Below, piece by piece: positions 17,048 through 26,082 of a stretch of 64,000 bases of DNA. Origin of the DNA: DASXKD01 sp963707905 (GTDB taxonomy: Bacteria; Actinomycetota; Actinomycetes; Streptosporangiales; Streptosporangiaceae); contig CAVPSA010000042.1 of NCBI GenBank assembly GCA_963707905.1, positions 184,849-248,848 on the forward strand, read 5' to 3'. The notes under the pieces were generated by a model. The model worked only from the letters and a program-made list of their open reading frames with translations. It had not been told where the DNA came from and did not search any database. Numbering within the stretch: the first letter of the stretch is position 1; every line of letters begins with the position of its first letter. The position numbers and the translations under genes were made by a program.

Positions 17048-18030
17048 CCTTGCGTCCTCGCGGTCCATCTCGGCTGGGCGCAGATCCGTGCCAGGAATTC
17101 AATGATGGTGTGCGCGGCGAGATAGGACGTCACGCCGGTCCCCACGTCCAGCATGGGGTTCACCTCGACGAGGTCGAAGCCGATGACATCGGTATGTTCC
17201 GCCAGGGCGAAGAGGGCCGCGCGCAGCTCCTCGTAGTGCAGGCCGCCCGGTTCCGCGGACACGCAGCCGGGCACGAGCGGCAGGTCCAGCGCGTCGATGT
17301 CAATGCTCACGTACACCCGGGCATTCTCCGGCAGGGCCGCGACGATTCCGGCGACCGTCACGTCGCGCAGCTCCGCCATGGTGACCACCCGGTTTCCGTC
17401 CCGCAGCGCGTCCGCGAGCATGGTCTCGGTGCCGCGGATACTGCGGATCCCCACCTGGGTGATGGTGGCCACGTTCGCCATCCGCCGGATGTGCCGGAAC
17501 GCATGCTGATTGGTCATCGAGAGCCCGTGCACGAACGGCATGTAATCCAGGTGGGCATCGAAGTGCACCACGTGCAGCGGCCCAAGGCCGGCCTCGTCGA
17601 ACGCCCGCACCACGGGGAACGTGACCGCATGATCCCCGCCTATGACAACGGGCAGCGCTCCCCGGGCGAGGATCGCCCGGGTGGCGCTTGTCACGTTCGC
17701 GAACGTGTCCGCGGGGTTGGTGGGCAGTACGTCGGCGTCACCCACGTCGGCGATCCGGTTGTCGCGCATCTCGCGCTCCAGATACCGCCTGCGTTCCTGC
17801 GGGTCGAAGAAACCGGGCGGATCGGTGACGAACCGCAGCGAGTGTTCGCGGATCGCCCGCGGCCCGAACCGGGACCCGGGCATGAACGGAGATCCCTCAT
17901 CGGTGGGCACCCCCAGGACGGCCACGTCCGCGTCCAGTTGCCCGAGATCCTGCACCAGGGGGGAGCGCAGGAACGAGGGGATGCCTACGAATGGGAAATC
18001 GAGACGAGCAGTATCGCGGCCTTCATGCAT
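17044..18030 (-). CDS. Agmatinase/arginase family ureohydrolase, copy 1
   Basis: 328 aa from the ATG at 18030, with AGGAGGGG 12 nt upstream. Mn ligands: GGDHA (H134), HFDAHLDY (D158, H160, D162) and VSIDIDALDLPLVPG (D244, D246). The variant DLPLVPG and the insertion FFDPQERRRYLEREM near residue 75-88 set it apart from the 6078-7028 enzyme, so the two probably act on different guanidino substrates. It is the first gene of a minus-strand operon with the amidohydrolase and DUF1989 genes. The protein is identical, residue for residue, to copy 2. Confidence 0.88.
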   Translation of the reverse strand: MHEGRDTARLDFPFVGIPSFLRSPLVQDLGQLDADVAVLGVPTDEGSPFMPGSRFGPRAIREHSLRFVTDPPGFFDPQERRRYLEREMRDNRIADVGDADVLPTNPADTFANVTSATRAILARGALPVVIGGDHAVTFPVVRAFDEAGLGPLHVVHFDAHLDYMPFVHGLSMTNQHAFRHIRRMANVATITQVGIRSIRGTETMLADALRDGNRVVTMAELRDVTVAGIVAALPENARVYVSIDIDALDLPLVPGCVSAEPGGLHYEELRAALFALAEHTDVIGFDLVEVNPMLDVGTGVTSYLAAHTIIEFLARICAQPRWTARTQG

Positions 18031-18510
18031 GCGGCATCGCCACCCCTCCTGGCAATCGTGACAGCTGAGACCCGCGGCGCGGCCGATGGCCCGTGACCTC
18101 TGGGTGCATGACTGCGATGCTGGCACATTCCGGCTGGGAGGTGCGCGTGCGGCAGGCGCCGCGGACCCGCGGCCTGCGCCCTGGCCGGGTCGGGTTGGCC
18201 GGGGTCGCGCCTGGGCTGGGTCGGCTGAGTTTGCCCGGCTGAGTTTGCCGTTTCCGAAGGCTAGGTAATGCCCTGGCCCGGCTCTCGCCGCACCACGTGC
18301 TTTTATCATTGTTTATATTAACAGTAGATAGCAGTAATTGCTCAGGAATACCACACTGCCGACTCTGGTGAAGATAGCCGCGAGGCGTGGTTTGCCTGCT
18401 CGGTTAACGGAAACTCAGGAATGATCTTCCTGTATCAGCTAATGTTCTGGTTGCGGTTTCCTGGCGAATGAGCTGCCAGTTCCTTGGCTGCCCGAAGGGA
18501 AGCAACGCGG
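18031..18510. promoter_or_regulatory. Divergent intergenic region, copy 1
   Basis: 480 bp between the ureohydrolase (minus) and the GAF gene (plus). About 18300-18350 is AT-rich for this DNA (TTTTATCATTGTTTATATTA) and is a likely promoter zone. A short tandem repeat (GGCTGAGTTTGCC twice, near 18224-18250) is contracted in copy 2. No gene is seen. Confidence 0.5.
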
Positions 18511-19413
18511 ATGGTATCGCGGACAACCCGTGCCGAGACCCTCGCCTTGGGTGCCCTCGCGCTTCTGGGCACCGCTGGCGGCTCCGTGTTCGGTGTACTG
18601 GCGAACGAGGGCGGCACGGATCATCTGCGTAACATCCTCCTCGGTGTCGTCTGCGCAACCATTCTGATCAGCGCTACCGCTGCCAACCGATTCATCGCCG
18701 TGCGGCTTCTCCAGTCAGGAGTCCTGGCCCGCGAACGCGCAGTCGACGAGCGTGATCGCGTCGTGCTCAGCAGCGAGGATGCCAAGCGGCACACCACTGA
18801 GGCCCAGGTCAACACCGAGATCCATGTCGTCATGGCACTGCGGGCGCGACTGTCGCCGGTGCTCTACTGCCTGGGCAAGCTCGCCGCGGCTTCCCCGGGC
18901 AGGCCGGAGCCTCCGCTGATCGGAAGCCTGCGGCAGGCGATCGTGGCCGCTGCGATTGAGCACCGTAATCCAGAAGAGACCCGAAGGAGTGTCTTCTTCG
19001 CTGTCAAGGGCGACCTTATGGAGTGCGTCAGTTACGCCGGTTATGAGGGACAGTACGATGTGGGGCGCATTGTCTTCAGGAATACCCCGGACGACCCGGT
19101 CGGCCAGCATATGTTCCGCCTCCTGGGCGAGGGCAGCACATTGCTGATACGGGACGTGAACGCTGCCGAACTTGCGGTGGAACTCCTCAGCTGCATGAGC
19201 TATCAGACGATCATCGCAGTCCCGGTAACGGCCGGCGAGTCCCCATACGGAATTCTGACCCTCGACGCCTCACGAGCGGATTCGCTGGGGCAGCCTGACG
19301 TAGAGATAATGAAGACGCTCGCCAGCCTGCTCGGGGTGGGGCTGGCGCTGGACGGCTCCAACGATAAACCGAGAGTCCAGGTTCCGGCACAGGGGAATCG
19401 CAAGCCGGCCTAA
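18511..19413 (+). CDS. Membrane-anchored GAF-like sensor protein, copy 1
   Basis: 300 aa from the ATG at 18511 (GAAGGGAAG upstream). A TTG nine codons earlier is not conserved in copy 2, so it is rejected. Two hydrophobic helices lie at residues ~12-35 and ~45-68, then a charged linker (ARERAVDERDRVVLSSED). The C-terminal ~180 residues have a GAF-like fold, with IIAVPVTAGESPYGILTLDA and DVEIMKTLASLLGVGLAL as the typical last strand and helix. No kinase or cyclase output domain is fused. It may sense a ligand or redox state and signal through a partner. Patatin and hemerythrin genes follow on the same strand. Confidence 0.7.
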   Translation: MVSRTTRAETLALGALALLGTAGGSVFGVLANEGGTDHLRNILLGVVCATILISATAANRFIAVRLLQSGVLARERAVDERDRVVLSSEDAKRHTTEAQVNTEIHVVMALRARLSPVLYCLGKLAAASPGRPEPPLIGSLRQAIVAAAIEHRNPEETRRSVFFAVKGDLMECVSYAGYEGQYDVGRIVFRNTPDDPVGQHMFRLLGEGSTLLIRDVNAAELAVELLSCMSYQTIIAVPVTAGESPYGILTLDASRADSLGQPDVEIMKTLASLLGVGLALDGSNDKPRVQVPAQGNRKPA

Positions 19414-19450
19414 GTGCGTGCGGCGCGCCGGCTAACGGCAGACTGGGTGC

Positions 19451-20290
19451 ATGACGCGGGGTGTGGTGCTTGGCGGCGGCGGCATAGCGGGTGTCGCCTG
19501 GGAGGCTGGAATCGTCATCGGCCTGCGGCGGGCGGGGGTGGATCTGTCGTCGGCAGATGTGATCGTCGGTACATCGGCCGGGTCGATTGTTGGTTCGCAC
19601 CTGGCTTTCGGCACGGACCTGCAGACGCTGGCCGCGATGACGCCCGCACCCACGGGCGCCGACGCCACCGCTGTCCCGGCTGTCAGCCTCGAGGTCATCC
19701 TCAGCGCGCTCGCGCCGCTGTTCGACCAGGCGCTGGATCCCGCGGAGGCGCGCCGCCGGGTGGGGGCCGCCGCCCGTGCGGCGGGCGGCGATGAGCAGCC
19801 CTACATCGCGCGGATCGGCTCCTTGCTGCCGGCCACTGACCGCTGGCCGCGGCGCCGGTTCCTGGTGACGGCTGTGGACACCGAGTCGGGTGAGCCGGTT
19901 GCCTGGCACGACGGCTCCGGCGTCCCCCTGGACCGGGCGGTCGCGGCGAGTTGCGCCGTTCCCGCCGTCTATCCGCCGGTGACGATCAGCGGGCGGCGGT
20001 ACATGGATGGCGGCATCCGGTCGGCTACCAACGCCGACCTCGCGGCCGGCTCCTCGGCTGTCATCGTGCTCAACGCCATTGGGCACCTGACCCCGCCTGA
20101 ACCCTTGGGAAAGGAGCTGGCCGCGCTCGGCACCGCGGCCACGCTGGTGATCACACCAGACATCACGGCAGCCGCCGTGATGGGCACCAACCTGCTCGAC
20201 GCCGCCACCGCCGCGCCTGCGCTGGAAGCTGGCCTGGCACAGGCGATGTCCTGCAGCGAGCCGGCCCGTATCACCTGGTCGGCAACCTAG
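19451..20290 (+). CDS. Patatin-like phospholipase family protein, copy 1
   Basis: 279 aa from the ATG at 19451. It has the oxyanion-hole motif GGGGIAGVAWE at the N-terminus, the nucleophile elbow GTSAGS near residue 41 and the dyad Asp in DGGIRSATN near residue 182. It is thus a complete Ser-Asp lipase of the patatin/RssA type, acting on lipids at the membrane or in the cytoplasm. It follows the GAF gene by 37 bp and precedes the hemerythrin gene by 15 bp, so the three are probably one operon. Four substitutions separate it from copy 2. Confidence 0.88.
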   Translation: MTRGVVLGGGGIAGVAWEAGIVIGLRRAGVDLSSADVIVGTSAGSIVGSHLAFGTDLQTLAAMTPAPTGADATAVPAVSLEVILSALAPLFDQALDPAEARRRVGAAARAAGGDEQPYIARIGSLLPATDRWPRRRFLVTAVDTESGEPVAWHDGSGVPLDRAVAASCAVPAVYPPVTISGRRYMDGGIRSATNADLAAGSSAVIVLNAIGHLTPPEPLGKELAALGTAATLVITPDITAAAVMGTNLLDAATAAPALEAGLAQAMSCSEPARITWSAT

Positions 20291-20305
20291 CTCGCCGGAG
20301 GAACC

Positions 20306-20874
20306 GTGGACATCACCCAGCTGATCCTTGACGACCACCACGAGCAGCGCGGCTGTTCGCGATCTTGGAGCAGGTCGGGCGCACGGACAGCGCCGCCCTG
20401 TCGGTGGTGTGGGCGCGGCTGGGTGCGTTCCTGGAACTGCACGCGGCGGCGGAGGAGGCGATCTTCTATCCCGCGCTGCTGCAGGTGGGCCTGGCCGCAG
20501 GCCGGCAGGCCGGGGCAGAGGGCGAGACCCTGGACGCCATCCGCGACCACAACGACATCAGAGACGCGGTCGCAGAGGTCGCCCGCCACCGGGTCGGCAG
20601 CGACGGCTGGCTCGCCGCCGTCGCGGCGGCGAACCTGGCCAACGGCGATCACATGGCCGAGGAAGAACGCGAGGGCCTGACCGACTTTCGCCGCCTCGCC
20701 GGGCTGCAACAGCGCCATGACCTGGCCATCGCCTTCGCCACCTTCGAGGCGCAGAACTTCGCCGGCGTCCCGGCTGTCGACAGGAATCCGGAAAGCTACG
20801 TCCGTCAGGCGGAGCAAGATCTGCGGCCGCGTGCCGCGGGGTCGCTCAACATCGGCAGCCTCAAGGGGCAATGA
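20306..20874 (+). pseudogene. Hemerythrin HHE-domain protein, copy 1, frameshifted
   Basis: A GTG at 20306 after CGGAGG starts MDITQLILDDHHEQR, but one C is missing near 20350 relative to copy 2 (GCGCGGCTG against GCGCCGGCTG), which shifts the frame. The rest of the gene (EQVGRTDSAAL onward to 20874) is intact in the other frame and nearly identical to copy 2. The first His-containing segment (DDHHEQ) is therefore separated from the other iron ligands. Either the gene is dead or the base was lost in sequencing. Confidence 0.85.
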
Positions 20875-20898
20875 CCCGTAGCGTCAAGCGGGCCGCCG

Positions 20899-21780
20899 TC
20901 ACCGGCCCACGCCGAGAACGAACAGGCCGACGATCGTCAGGCTGACGCCCAGGACCTGGATCCGCCGCATCCGCTCGCCGAGCACCAGGACGCCGCCGGC
21001 GATGACGACCAGCGGGAAACAGGCCGAGGCCGCCGCCGTCACGGACACGGAGCCGCCCTGGCTGGCCCTGGTGTAAGCCAGGAAGGCCAGCACGTCGAAC
21101 AGCCCGGCGACGGCCGGCAGGGCAAGGTCACGCGGCCGCGGCCGGTGCACCCGGTGGCCCAGCGCTGCCGCGGCGGTGACGCCGAGCAGGATCGCGAACG
21201 TGACCACACGCGAGGCGGCCACCGGCACGAACCAGCCGAGTTGCTGCGCCGACCGGCCAAGGATGTAGGTCGTCACCCCCCAGCAGACCATCGCGGCGAG
21301 CGCCAGCCAGATGCCCGTGCGCGGCCCGGCCCGCTGCCCCGGGTGGTCCTGGCCGGGGCGGTCCTGGCCGGGCTGGCCGGATACCGACGCCAGGACCACG
21401 CCACCGACGGTGAGCACTATGCCGGCCGCGGCGGCCGGCGGCACCGTCTCCTGGCCGAGCAGGACCGCCAGCAGCACGGTGATCACGGCATAGGCGGAGA
21501 AGATGGGGCTGACCAGCGATACCGGCCCGAGTTGCAGGGCCCGGTAGAAGCCCGCATAGGACGCCGCGCCCAGGATGCCGCTCAGCACCAGGGCGGCAAG
21601 ATCGGCCCGCGGCAGGTGAATGCCGCCACTGCCCGTCCTGGCGGCGACGATGCCAAGCACGGCGAGGGTGACCACCTGGCCGGTGCACATGGTGAGCAGC
21701 AGGCCAACCCTGCGGGTGCTGACCGCGCCCATGAAGTCGGCAAGGCCCCAGCACAGCGCCGCAGCGAGGGCGAGGATCAC
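20899..21780 (-). CDS. DMT (EamA) family transporter, copy 2
   Basis: 293 aa, two EamA halves as in copy 1. The inter-half linker is one residue longer (GQPGQDRPGQDHPGQ). Changes cluster in residues 112-215 (for example VPP for VAP, GIV for GIG, RSAQQ for RSAEH, RPRDL for RPVDL). They fall in the linker and in helices 4-7, so the two transporters could differ in specificity. The start overlaps the Rieske stop by GTGA. Confidence 0.85.
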   Translation of the reverse strand: MILALAAALCWGLADFMGAVSTRRVGLLLTMCTGQVVTLAVLGIVAARTGSGGIHLPRADLAALVLSGILGAASYAGFYRALQLGPVSLVSPIFSAYAVITVLLAVLLGQETVPPAAAAGIVLTVGGVVLASVSGQPGQDRPGQDHPGQRAGPRTGIWLALAAMVCWGVTTYILGRSAQQLGWFVPVAASRVVTFAILLGVTAAAALGHRVHRPRPRDLALPAVAGLFDVLAFLAYTRASQGGSVSVTAAASACFPLVVIAGGVLVLGERMRRIQVLGVSLTIVGLFVLGVGR

Positions 21781-22862
21781 CGGCGGCTGCGGGCGCCGGC
21801 ATCCGCGCCGGCGTGCCGCGCGGCGAACTGGTCCAGCAGCTCACGGTAGAGCTGGCGGTAGGCCACGGCGTAACGGTCGGCGCGCACATGCGCCTGGCCG
21901 TCGAGTTCCAGCGGGGATTCCGGCGGGTCCAGGGCCGCGACGATCGGGATGTCCTCGGCGAACACCCGGCTCTCCAGCGCGACCTGCTCCGCGACGGCGC
22001 CGTACTGTGCCCGGAACGAGGCGTTGGCCGCCACGAAGAAGAACACGCGGCAGCCGGGACCGTCGGCGGCCAGCGGCGCGGCTATCTGGCACACGATTCG
22101 CTTACCGCCGCCCGGGTGCTCGGTGTAGACGTAGGACAGGCTGCCCGCGCAGAACCGGTAGTGGATGAGCTGCGCCGAGGTCACGCCTGCGTCCAGCGGG
22201 TCGGCGTCGGTGCCGCCGAAGCGGTATTTCGAGCCCGCGTCAGCGCCGCCGTCCACCTGCCATTCGTCCGCGTACCGCAGCACGAATTCCCAGGCCAGCC
22301 GCCAGCCATCCCGGCGCACGGTATAGCCGGGGATGAGCGGCGACACGTTCCCGAATGTCTCCTTGTGCACGAACGCGAAGTGACTCGAGTCGCGGAAATT
22401 CTCGGTGATGCTGCGCAGGCCGCAGCCGACATCGAACGGATCACCGTGACCGATCTCCCAGGCATCGGACGGGTCGGCCATCTCGATGATGTCCGGCGGC
22501 TCCAGGAATGGCTCACGAATCGATATCCAGGCGAACCCGAAGCTGGTATGGACGGGAAAGGTTTCCAGCTTCGCGGCGGGGTGAGCGCCGGGCTGCGAGG
22601 GCACGAGCCGGCACCTGCCGTCGCGGTCGAAGCGCCAGCCATGGTAGGGGCATTCCAGTTCGTCGCCGACGGTCCGGCCCAGCGAGAGCCGGGCCCACCG
22701 GTGCGGGCACCGGTCCCGTGCCGCGGCGATTCCGCGCGAGGTCCGGTAGAGGACGATCCGGTGGCCGAGCAGTTCGGCGGCAAGAGGGCCGGGTCCCACA
22801 TCGGCCTCGCGCGCGACCGGGAACCACAATCGCTCGAGCATCTCGGTCTCATGCGGGTACAA
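21777..22862 (-). CDS. Rieske non-heme iron oxygenase, copy 2
   Basis: 361 aa. All iron-sulfur and iron ligands are as in copy 1 (CPHRW, CPYHGW, ENFRDSSHFAFVH). Five substitutions distinguish it: PPDIIEM, DAGSKYR, DAGVTSAQ, CQIAAP and LELDGQ here, against G, P, A, V and G in copy 1. All lie outside the metal motifs, so both enzymes should be active. Confidence 0.9.
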   Translation of the reverse strand: MYPHETEMLERLWFPVAREADVGPGPLAAELLGHRIVLYRTSRGIAAARDRCPHRWARLSLGRTVGDELECPYHGWRFDRDGRCRLVPSQPGAHPAAKLETFPVHTSFGFAWISIREPFLEPPDIIEMADPSDAWEIGHGDPFDVGCGLRSITENFRDSSHFAFVHKETFGNVSPLIPGYTVRRDGWRLAWEFVLRYADEWQVDGGADAGSKYRFGGTDADPLDAGVTSAQLIHYRFCAGSLSYVYTEHPGGGKRIVCQIAAPLAADGPGCRVFFFVAANASFRAQYGAVAEQVALESRVFAEDIPIVAALDPPESPLELDGQAHVRADRYAVAYRQLYRELLDQFAARHAGADAGARSRR

Positions 22863-22890
22863 GCGGCCTCCCGGCAGGAGCTTCGCCGAC

Positions 22891-22905
22891 TGTCAACAGT
22901 TGACA
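22891..22905. promoter_or_regulatory. Palindromic candidate operator upstream of the Rieske gene, copy 2
   Basis: TGTCAACAGTTGACA, identical to 15307-15321 and at the same distance from the start codon. Confidence 0.5.
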
Positions 22906-23025
22906 AAGTATGGAGTTTCACCCGGACAGGTCAAGGCAAAACTGGCAAAACGCCTAGGTCAGCCCGCTAGGTGCCGGGCTGGCGGATGCCGCCGATGGCC
23001 TGGCCGGCCGGTGGTCGCGGCGGCG

Positions 23026-23625
23026 TTACGGGCCCTGGTGCACCTGAAGCTCAAGCGGCGTGATGCCGCCGGCGCTGATCGGCACGATGTCCATCGGGCA
23101 GCTCGACAGGACCACGAGGCAATCCATGTGCGCCTGGAATGCGATGTAGTCGCCGGGGCCTGAGGAGGCCGTGTGCGAGGTGAGGGTGCCGTCCGCGGCG
23201 GCCCTGACGTCCATGAAGACATTGAGCGGCTGCGGAACCGCGGGAAGGGCGAACCCGTGCCCGTCCAGCGCCTGCCGCAGGTTCTCCGCGCAGGATCGGT
23301 GTGACGGTTCCGCGCCGAGCAGCGCATAACGCGCCGGATCGCAGGCGGCGTACAGCATGTCGTGCCGGCCGGGTGAAGTGTCCGCTGTCACGGACAGGAT
23401 CGGGCGCCGCCGGTTCGTCAGTACGGGGTCACCAGGACGCGGAAACAGCTTCGCGATCGCAACCCTGGTGTGCCCGGCGCTGGCGTACTCGCCCGGGTCG
23501 GCGGCGGCCACGGCGAACAGGTCACCCACCTGGCGGCCCGCGACATCCACGGCGCGGACGTGGTGGCCCTCCCGGACCAGGACGGCCCGCCCCTCGCCAG
23601 GTGGCACCAGCACAGATTCGATCAT
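23026..23625 (-). CDS. DUF1989 (carboxyguanidine deiminase-like) protein, copy 2
   Basis: 199 aa, intact, with the same DUF1989 blocks as copy 1. It differs at two residues (HHVRAVDV and FPRPGD here). It follows the amidohydrolase stop by 57 bp. Confidence 0.88.
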   Translation of the reverse strand: MIESVLVPPGEGRAVLVREGHHVRAVDVAGRQVGDLFAVAAADPGEYASAGHTRVAIAKLFPRPGDPVLTNRRRPILSVTADTSPGRHDMLYAACDPARYALLGAEPSHRSCAENLRQALDGHGFALPAVPQPLNVFMDVRAAADGTLTSHTASSGPGDYIAFQAHMDCLVVLSSCPMDIVPISAGGITPLELQVHQGP

Positions 23626-23682
23626 GCCCTCATCCTCCCCGCACCGCTGGCCGCGGCGCGCACCGCCCCGGGAGTCATGGCG

Positions 23683-24633
23683 TCAGCACGGCAGGCGGAG
23701 GATTCTGGCCGCGTTCTCGCCGAGGATGGCGTTCTTCTCTGCCTGGGAAAGCACCGGCAGCGACAGCACGAGTTCCGCGGTGTGCGCGGGCTCATACCAC
23801 GGATAGTCGGAGCCGAGCACGACGCGCTCCGGCCCGATCTCACGGATCAGCGTGGCCAGCTCCGCCGGGGTCGGTGCGCCCGGGGCACCCGCCCATTCGA
23901 TGATCTCGCACAGGTCGAACGCGACCTGCGGGAACGCCCGGGCCATGGCGAGTGTGTCCGGCCACTTCCCGCCGCCCAGGTGCGCCAGCACCACGGTGAG
24001 CCCGGGGAACTCCGCAAGCACGGGCGCGAACGCAGCGGCCTCGGCGAACGGCAGCCCGTCCCTGGCGGGCCCGGTATGCGACAGCACGGCCAGTCCCAAC
24101 TCGTTGCACGCCCGGTACACGGGCTGCAGGCGTGTTTCGTTCGGCTCAAATTTCTGCAGCACCGGGTGCAGCTTCACGCCCCGCGCGCCGCGCTCGGCCA
24201 TCTCGCGCAGGTGTGCCACGTTGCGCTCAGCGGGGAGCGCCCACGGATCCATCGCGACGAACCCGGTGAGGGCGGGCACGCCGGCGAGCGTGTCCATCAG
24301 CCACCGGTTGAACGCCACGTACCGCTCGCCGATGGTGGCGTCGAACTCGGCCAGGGCCCGGGCCCGTTCCGCCGCGTCCACGTCCGGCGGCAGCGTGGAT
24401 TCGTACTGCTGCCGGAACGGGCCGGCCGCGAAGAGGTTCAGCACGACCCCATGGGCGAACCCGCCCCGGTGCAGCGCCGCGGCCGTCTCCTCCAGCGTGC
24501 CGGTGTCCTCGCTGAAGCGGACACCGCCGCGCTCGCCGTACTCCCAGATTTCGTAGCCCGTCTTCCACCACCCCCCTTCCGCGCGCGACGGATACAGGTG
24601 GAGGTGCGTGTCGACCTTCAGCGGCCCGCTCAT
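23683..24633 (-). CDS. Amidohydrolase family metal-dependent hydrolase, copy 2
   Basis: 316 aa from the ATG at 24633, overlapping the ureohydrolase stop by ATGA. Metal motifs THLHLYP, GVKLHP, SHTG, HLGG and GSDYPW are intact. Three substitutions from copy 1 (TAAALH, GVPALTG, FAEAAAF here), none in the motifs. Confidence 0.87.
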   Translation of the reverse strand: MSGPLKVDTHLHLYPSRAEGGWWKTGYEIWEYGERGGVRFSEDTGTLEETAAALHRGGFAHGVVLNLFAAGPFRQQYESTLPPDVDAAERARALAEFDATIGERYVAFNRWLMDTLAGVPALTGFVAMDPWALPAERNVAHLREMAERGARGVKLHPVLQKFEPNETRLQPVYRACNELGLAVLSHTGPARDGLPFAEAAAFAPVLAEFPGLTVVLAHLGGGKWPDTLAMARAFPQVAFDLCEIIEWAGAPGAPTPAELATLIREIGPERVVLGSDYPWYEPAHTAELVLSLPVLSQAEKNAILGENAARILRLPC

Positions 24634-25616
24634 CCTTGCGTCCTCGCGGTCCATCTCGGCTGGGCGCAGATCCGTGCCAGGAATTCAATGATCGTGTGCG
24701 CGGCGAGATAGGACGTCACGCCGGTCCCCACGTCCAGCATGGGGTTCACCTCGACGAGGTCGAAGCCGATGACATCGGTATGTTCCGCCAGGGCGAAGAG
24801 GGCCGCGCGCAGCTCCTCGTAGTGCAGGCCGCCCGGTTCCGCGGACACGCAGCCGGGCACGAGCGGCAGGTCCAGCGCGTCGATGTCAATGCTCACGTAC
24901 ACCCGGGCGTTCTCCGGCAGGGCCGCGACGATTCCGGCGACCGTCACGTCGCGCAGCTCCGCCATGGTGACCACCCGGTTTCCGTCCCGCAGCGCGTCCG
25001 CGAGCATGGTCTCGGTGCCGCGGATACTGCGGATCCCCACCTGGGTGATGGTGGCCACGTTCGCCATCCGCCGGATGTGCCGGAACGCATGCTGATTGGT
25101 CATCGAGAGCCCGTGCACGAACGGCATGTAATCCAGGTGGGCATCGAAGTGCACCACGTGCAGCGGCCCAAGCCCGGCCTCGTCGAACGCCCGCACCACG
25201 GGGAACGTGACCGCATGATCCCCGCCTATGACAACGGGCAGCGCTCCCCGGGCGAGGATCGCCCGGGTGGCGCTTGTCACGTTCGCGAACGTGTCCGCGG
25301 GGTTGGTGGGCAGTACGTCGGCGTCACCCACGTCGGCGATCCGGTTGTCGCGCATCTCGCGCTCCAGATACCGCCTGCGTTCCTGCGGGTCGAAGAAACC
25401 GGGCGGATCGGTGACGAACCGCAGCGAGTGTTCGCGGATCGCCCGCGGCCCGAACCGGGACCCGGGCATGAACGGGGATCCCTCATCGGTGGGCACCCCG
25501 AGGACGGCCACGTCCGCGTCCAGTTGCCCGAGATCCTGTACCAGGGGGGAGCGCAGGAACGAGGGGATGCCTACGAATGGGAAATCGAGACGAGCAGTAT
25601 CGCGGCCTTCATGCAT
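24630..25616 (-). CDS. Agmatinase/arginase family ureohydrolase, copy 2
   Basis: 328 aa from the ATG at 25616. The protein is identical to copy 1 although the DNA carries several silent changes. This suggests selection on the protein or recent gene conversion. Mn motifs GGDHA, FDAHLDY and IDIDALD are intact. Confidence 0.88.
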   Translation of the reverse strand: MHEGRDTARLDFPFVGIPSFLRSPLVQDLGQLDADVAVLGVPTDEGSPFMPGSRFGPRAIREHSLRFVTDPPGFFDPQERRRYLEREMRDNRIADVGDADVLPTNPADTFANVTSATRAILARGALPVVIGGDHAVTFPVVRAFDEAGLGPLHVVHFDAHLDYMPFVHGLSMTNQHAFRHIRRMANVATITQVGIRSIRGTETMLADALRDGNRVVTMAELRDVTVAGIVAALPENARVYVSIDIDALDLPLVPGCVSAEPGGLHYEELRAALFALAEHTDVIGFDLVEVNPMLDVGTGVTSYLAAHTIIEFLARICAQPRWTARTQG

Positions 25617-26082
25617 GCGGCATCGCCACCCCTCCTGGCAATCGTGACAGCTGAGACCCGCGGCGCGGCCGATGGCCGGTGACCTCTGGGTGCATGACTG
25701 CGATGCTGGCACATTCCGGCTGGGAGGTGCGCGTGCGGCAGGCGCCGCGGACCCGCGGCCTGCGCCCTGGCCGGGTCGCGCTGGCCGGGTCGCGCCGGCT
25801 GGGCCTGCCCGGCTGAGTTGCCGTTTCCGAAGGCTAGGTAATGCCCTGGCCCGGCTCTCGCCGTACCGCCTGCTTTTATCATTGTTTAGATGAACAGTAG
25901 ATAGCAATAATTGCTCAGGAATACCACGCACCGACTCTGGTGAAGATAGCCATGTGGCGTGGTTTGCCTGCTCGGTTAACGGAAACTCAGGAATGATCTT
26001 CCGGTCTCAGCTAATGTTCTGGTTGCGGTTTCCTGGCGAATGAGCTGCCAGTTCCTTTGCTGCCCGAAGGGAAGCAACGCGG
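25617..26082. promoter_or_regulatory. Divergent intergenic region, copy 2
   Basis: 466 bp, homologous to 18031-18510 but 14 bp shorter because of contractions in GC-rich short repeats near 25760-25815. The AT-rich zone around 25873-25920 is the likely divergent promoter. No gene seen. Confidence 0.5.

Larger units (their letters stand above)
13306..20886. repeat. Tandem duplication unit, copy 1
   Basis: Sequence from AGCGGGCCGCCGTCACC at 13306 to GACCCGTAGCGTC at 20885 is repeated head to tail at 20887-28458. It covers eight genes. The copies differ by scattered substitutions and a few small indels. No inverted terminal repeats, target-site duplications or transposase are visible at either edge. 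Base 20886 is the only base between the units. Confidence 0.95.
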
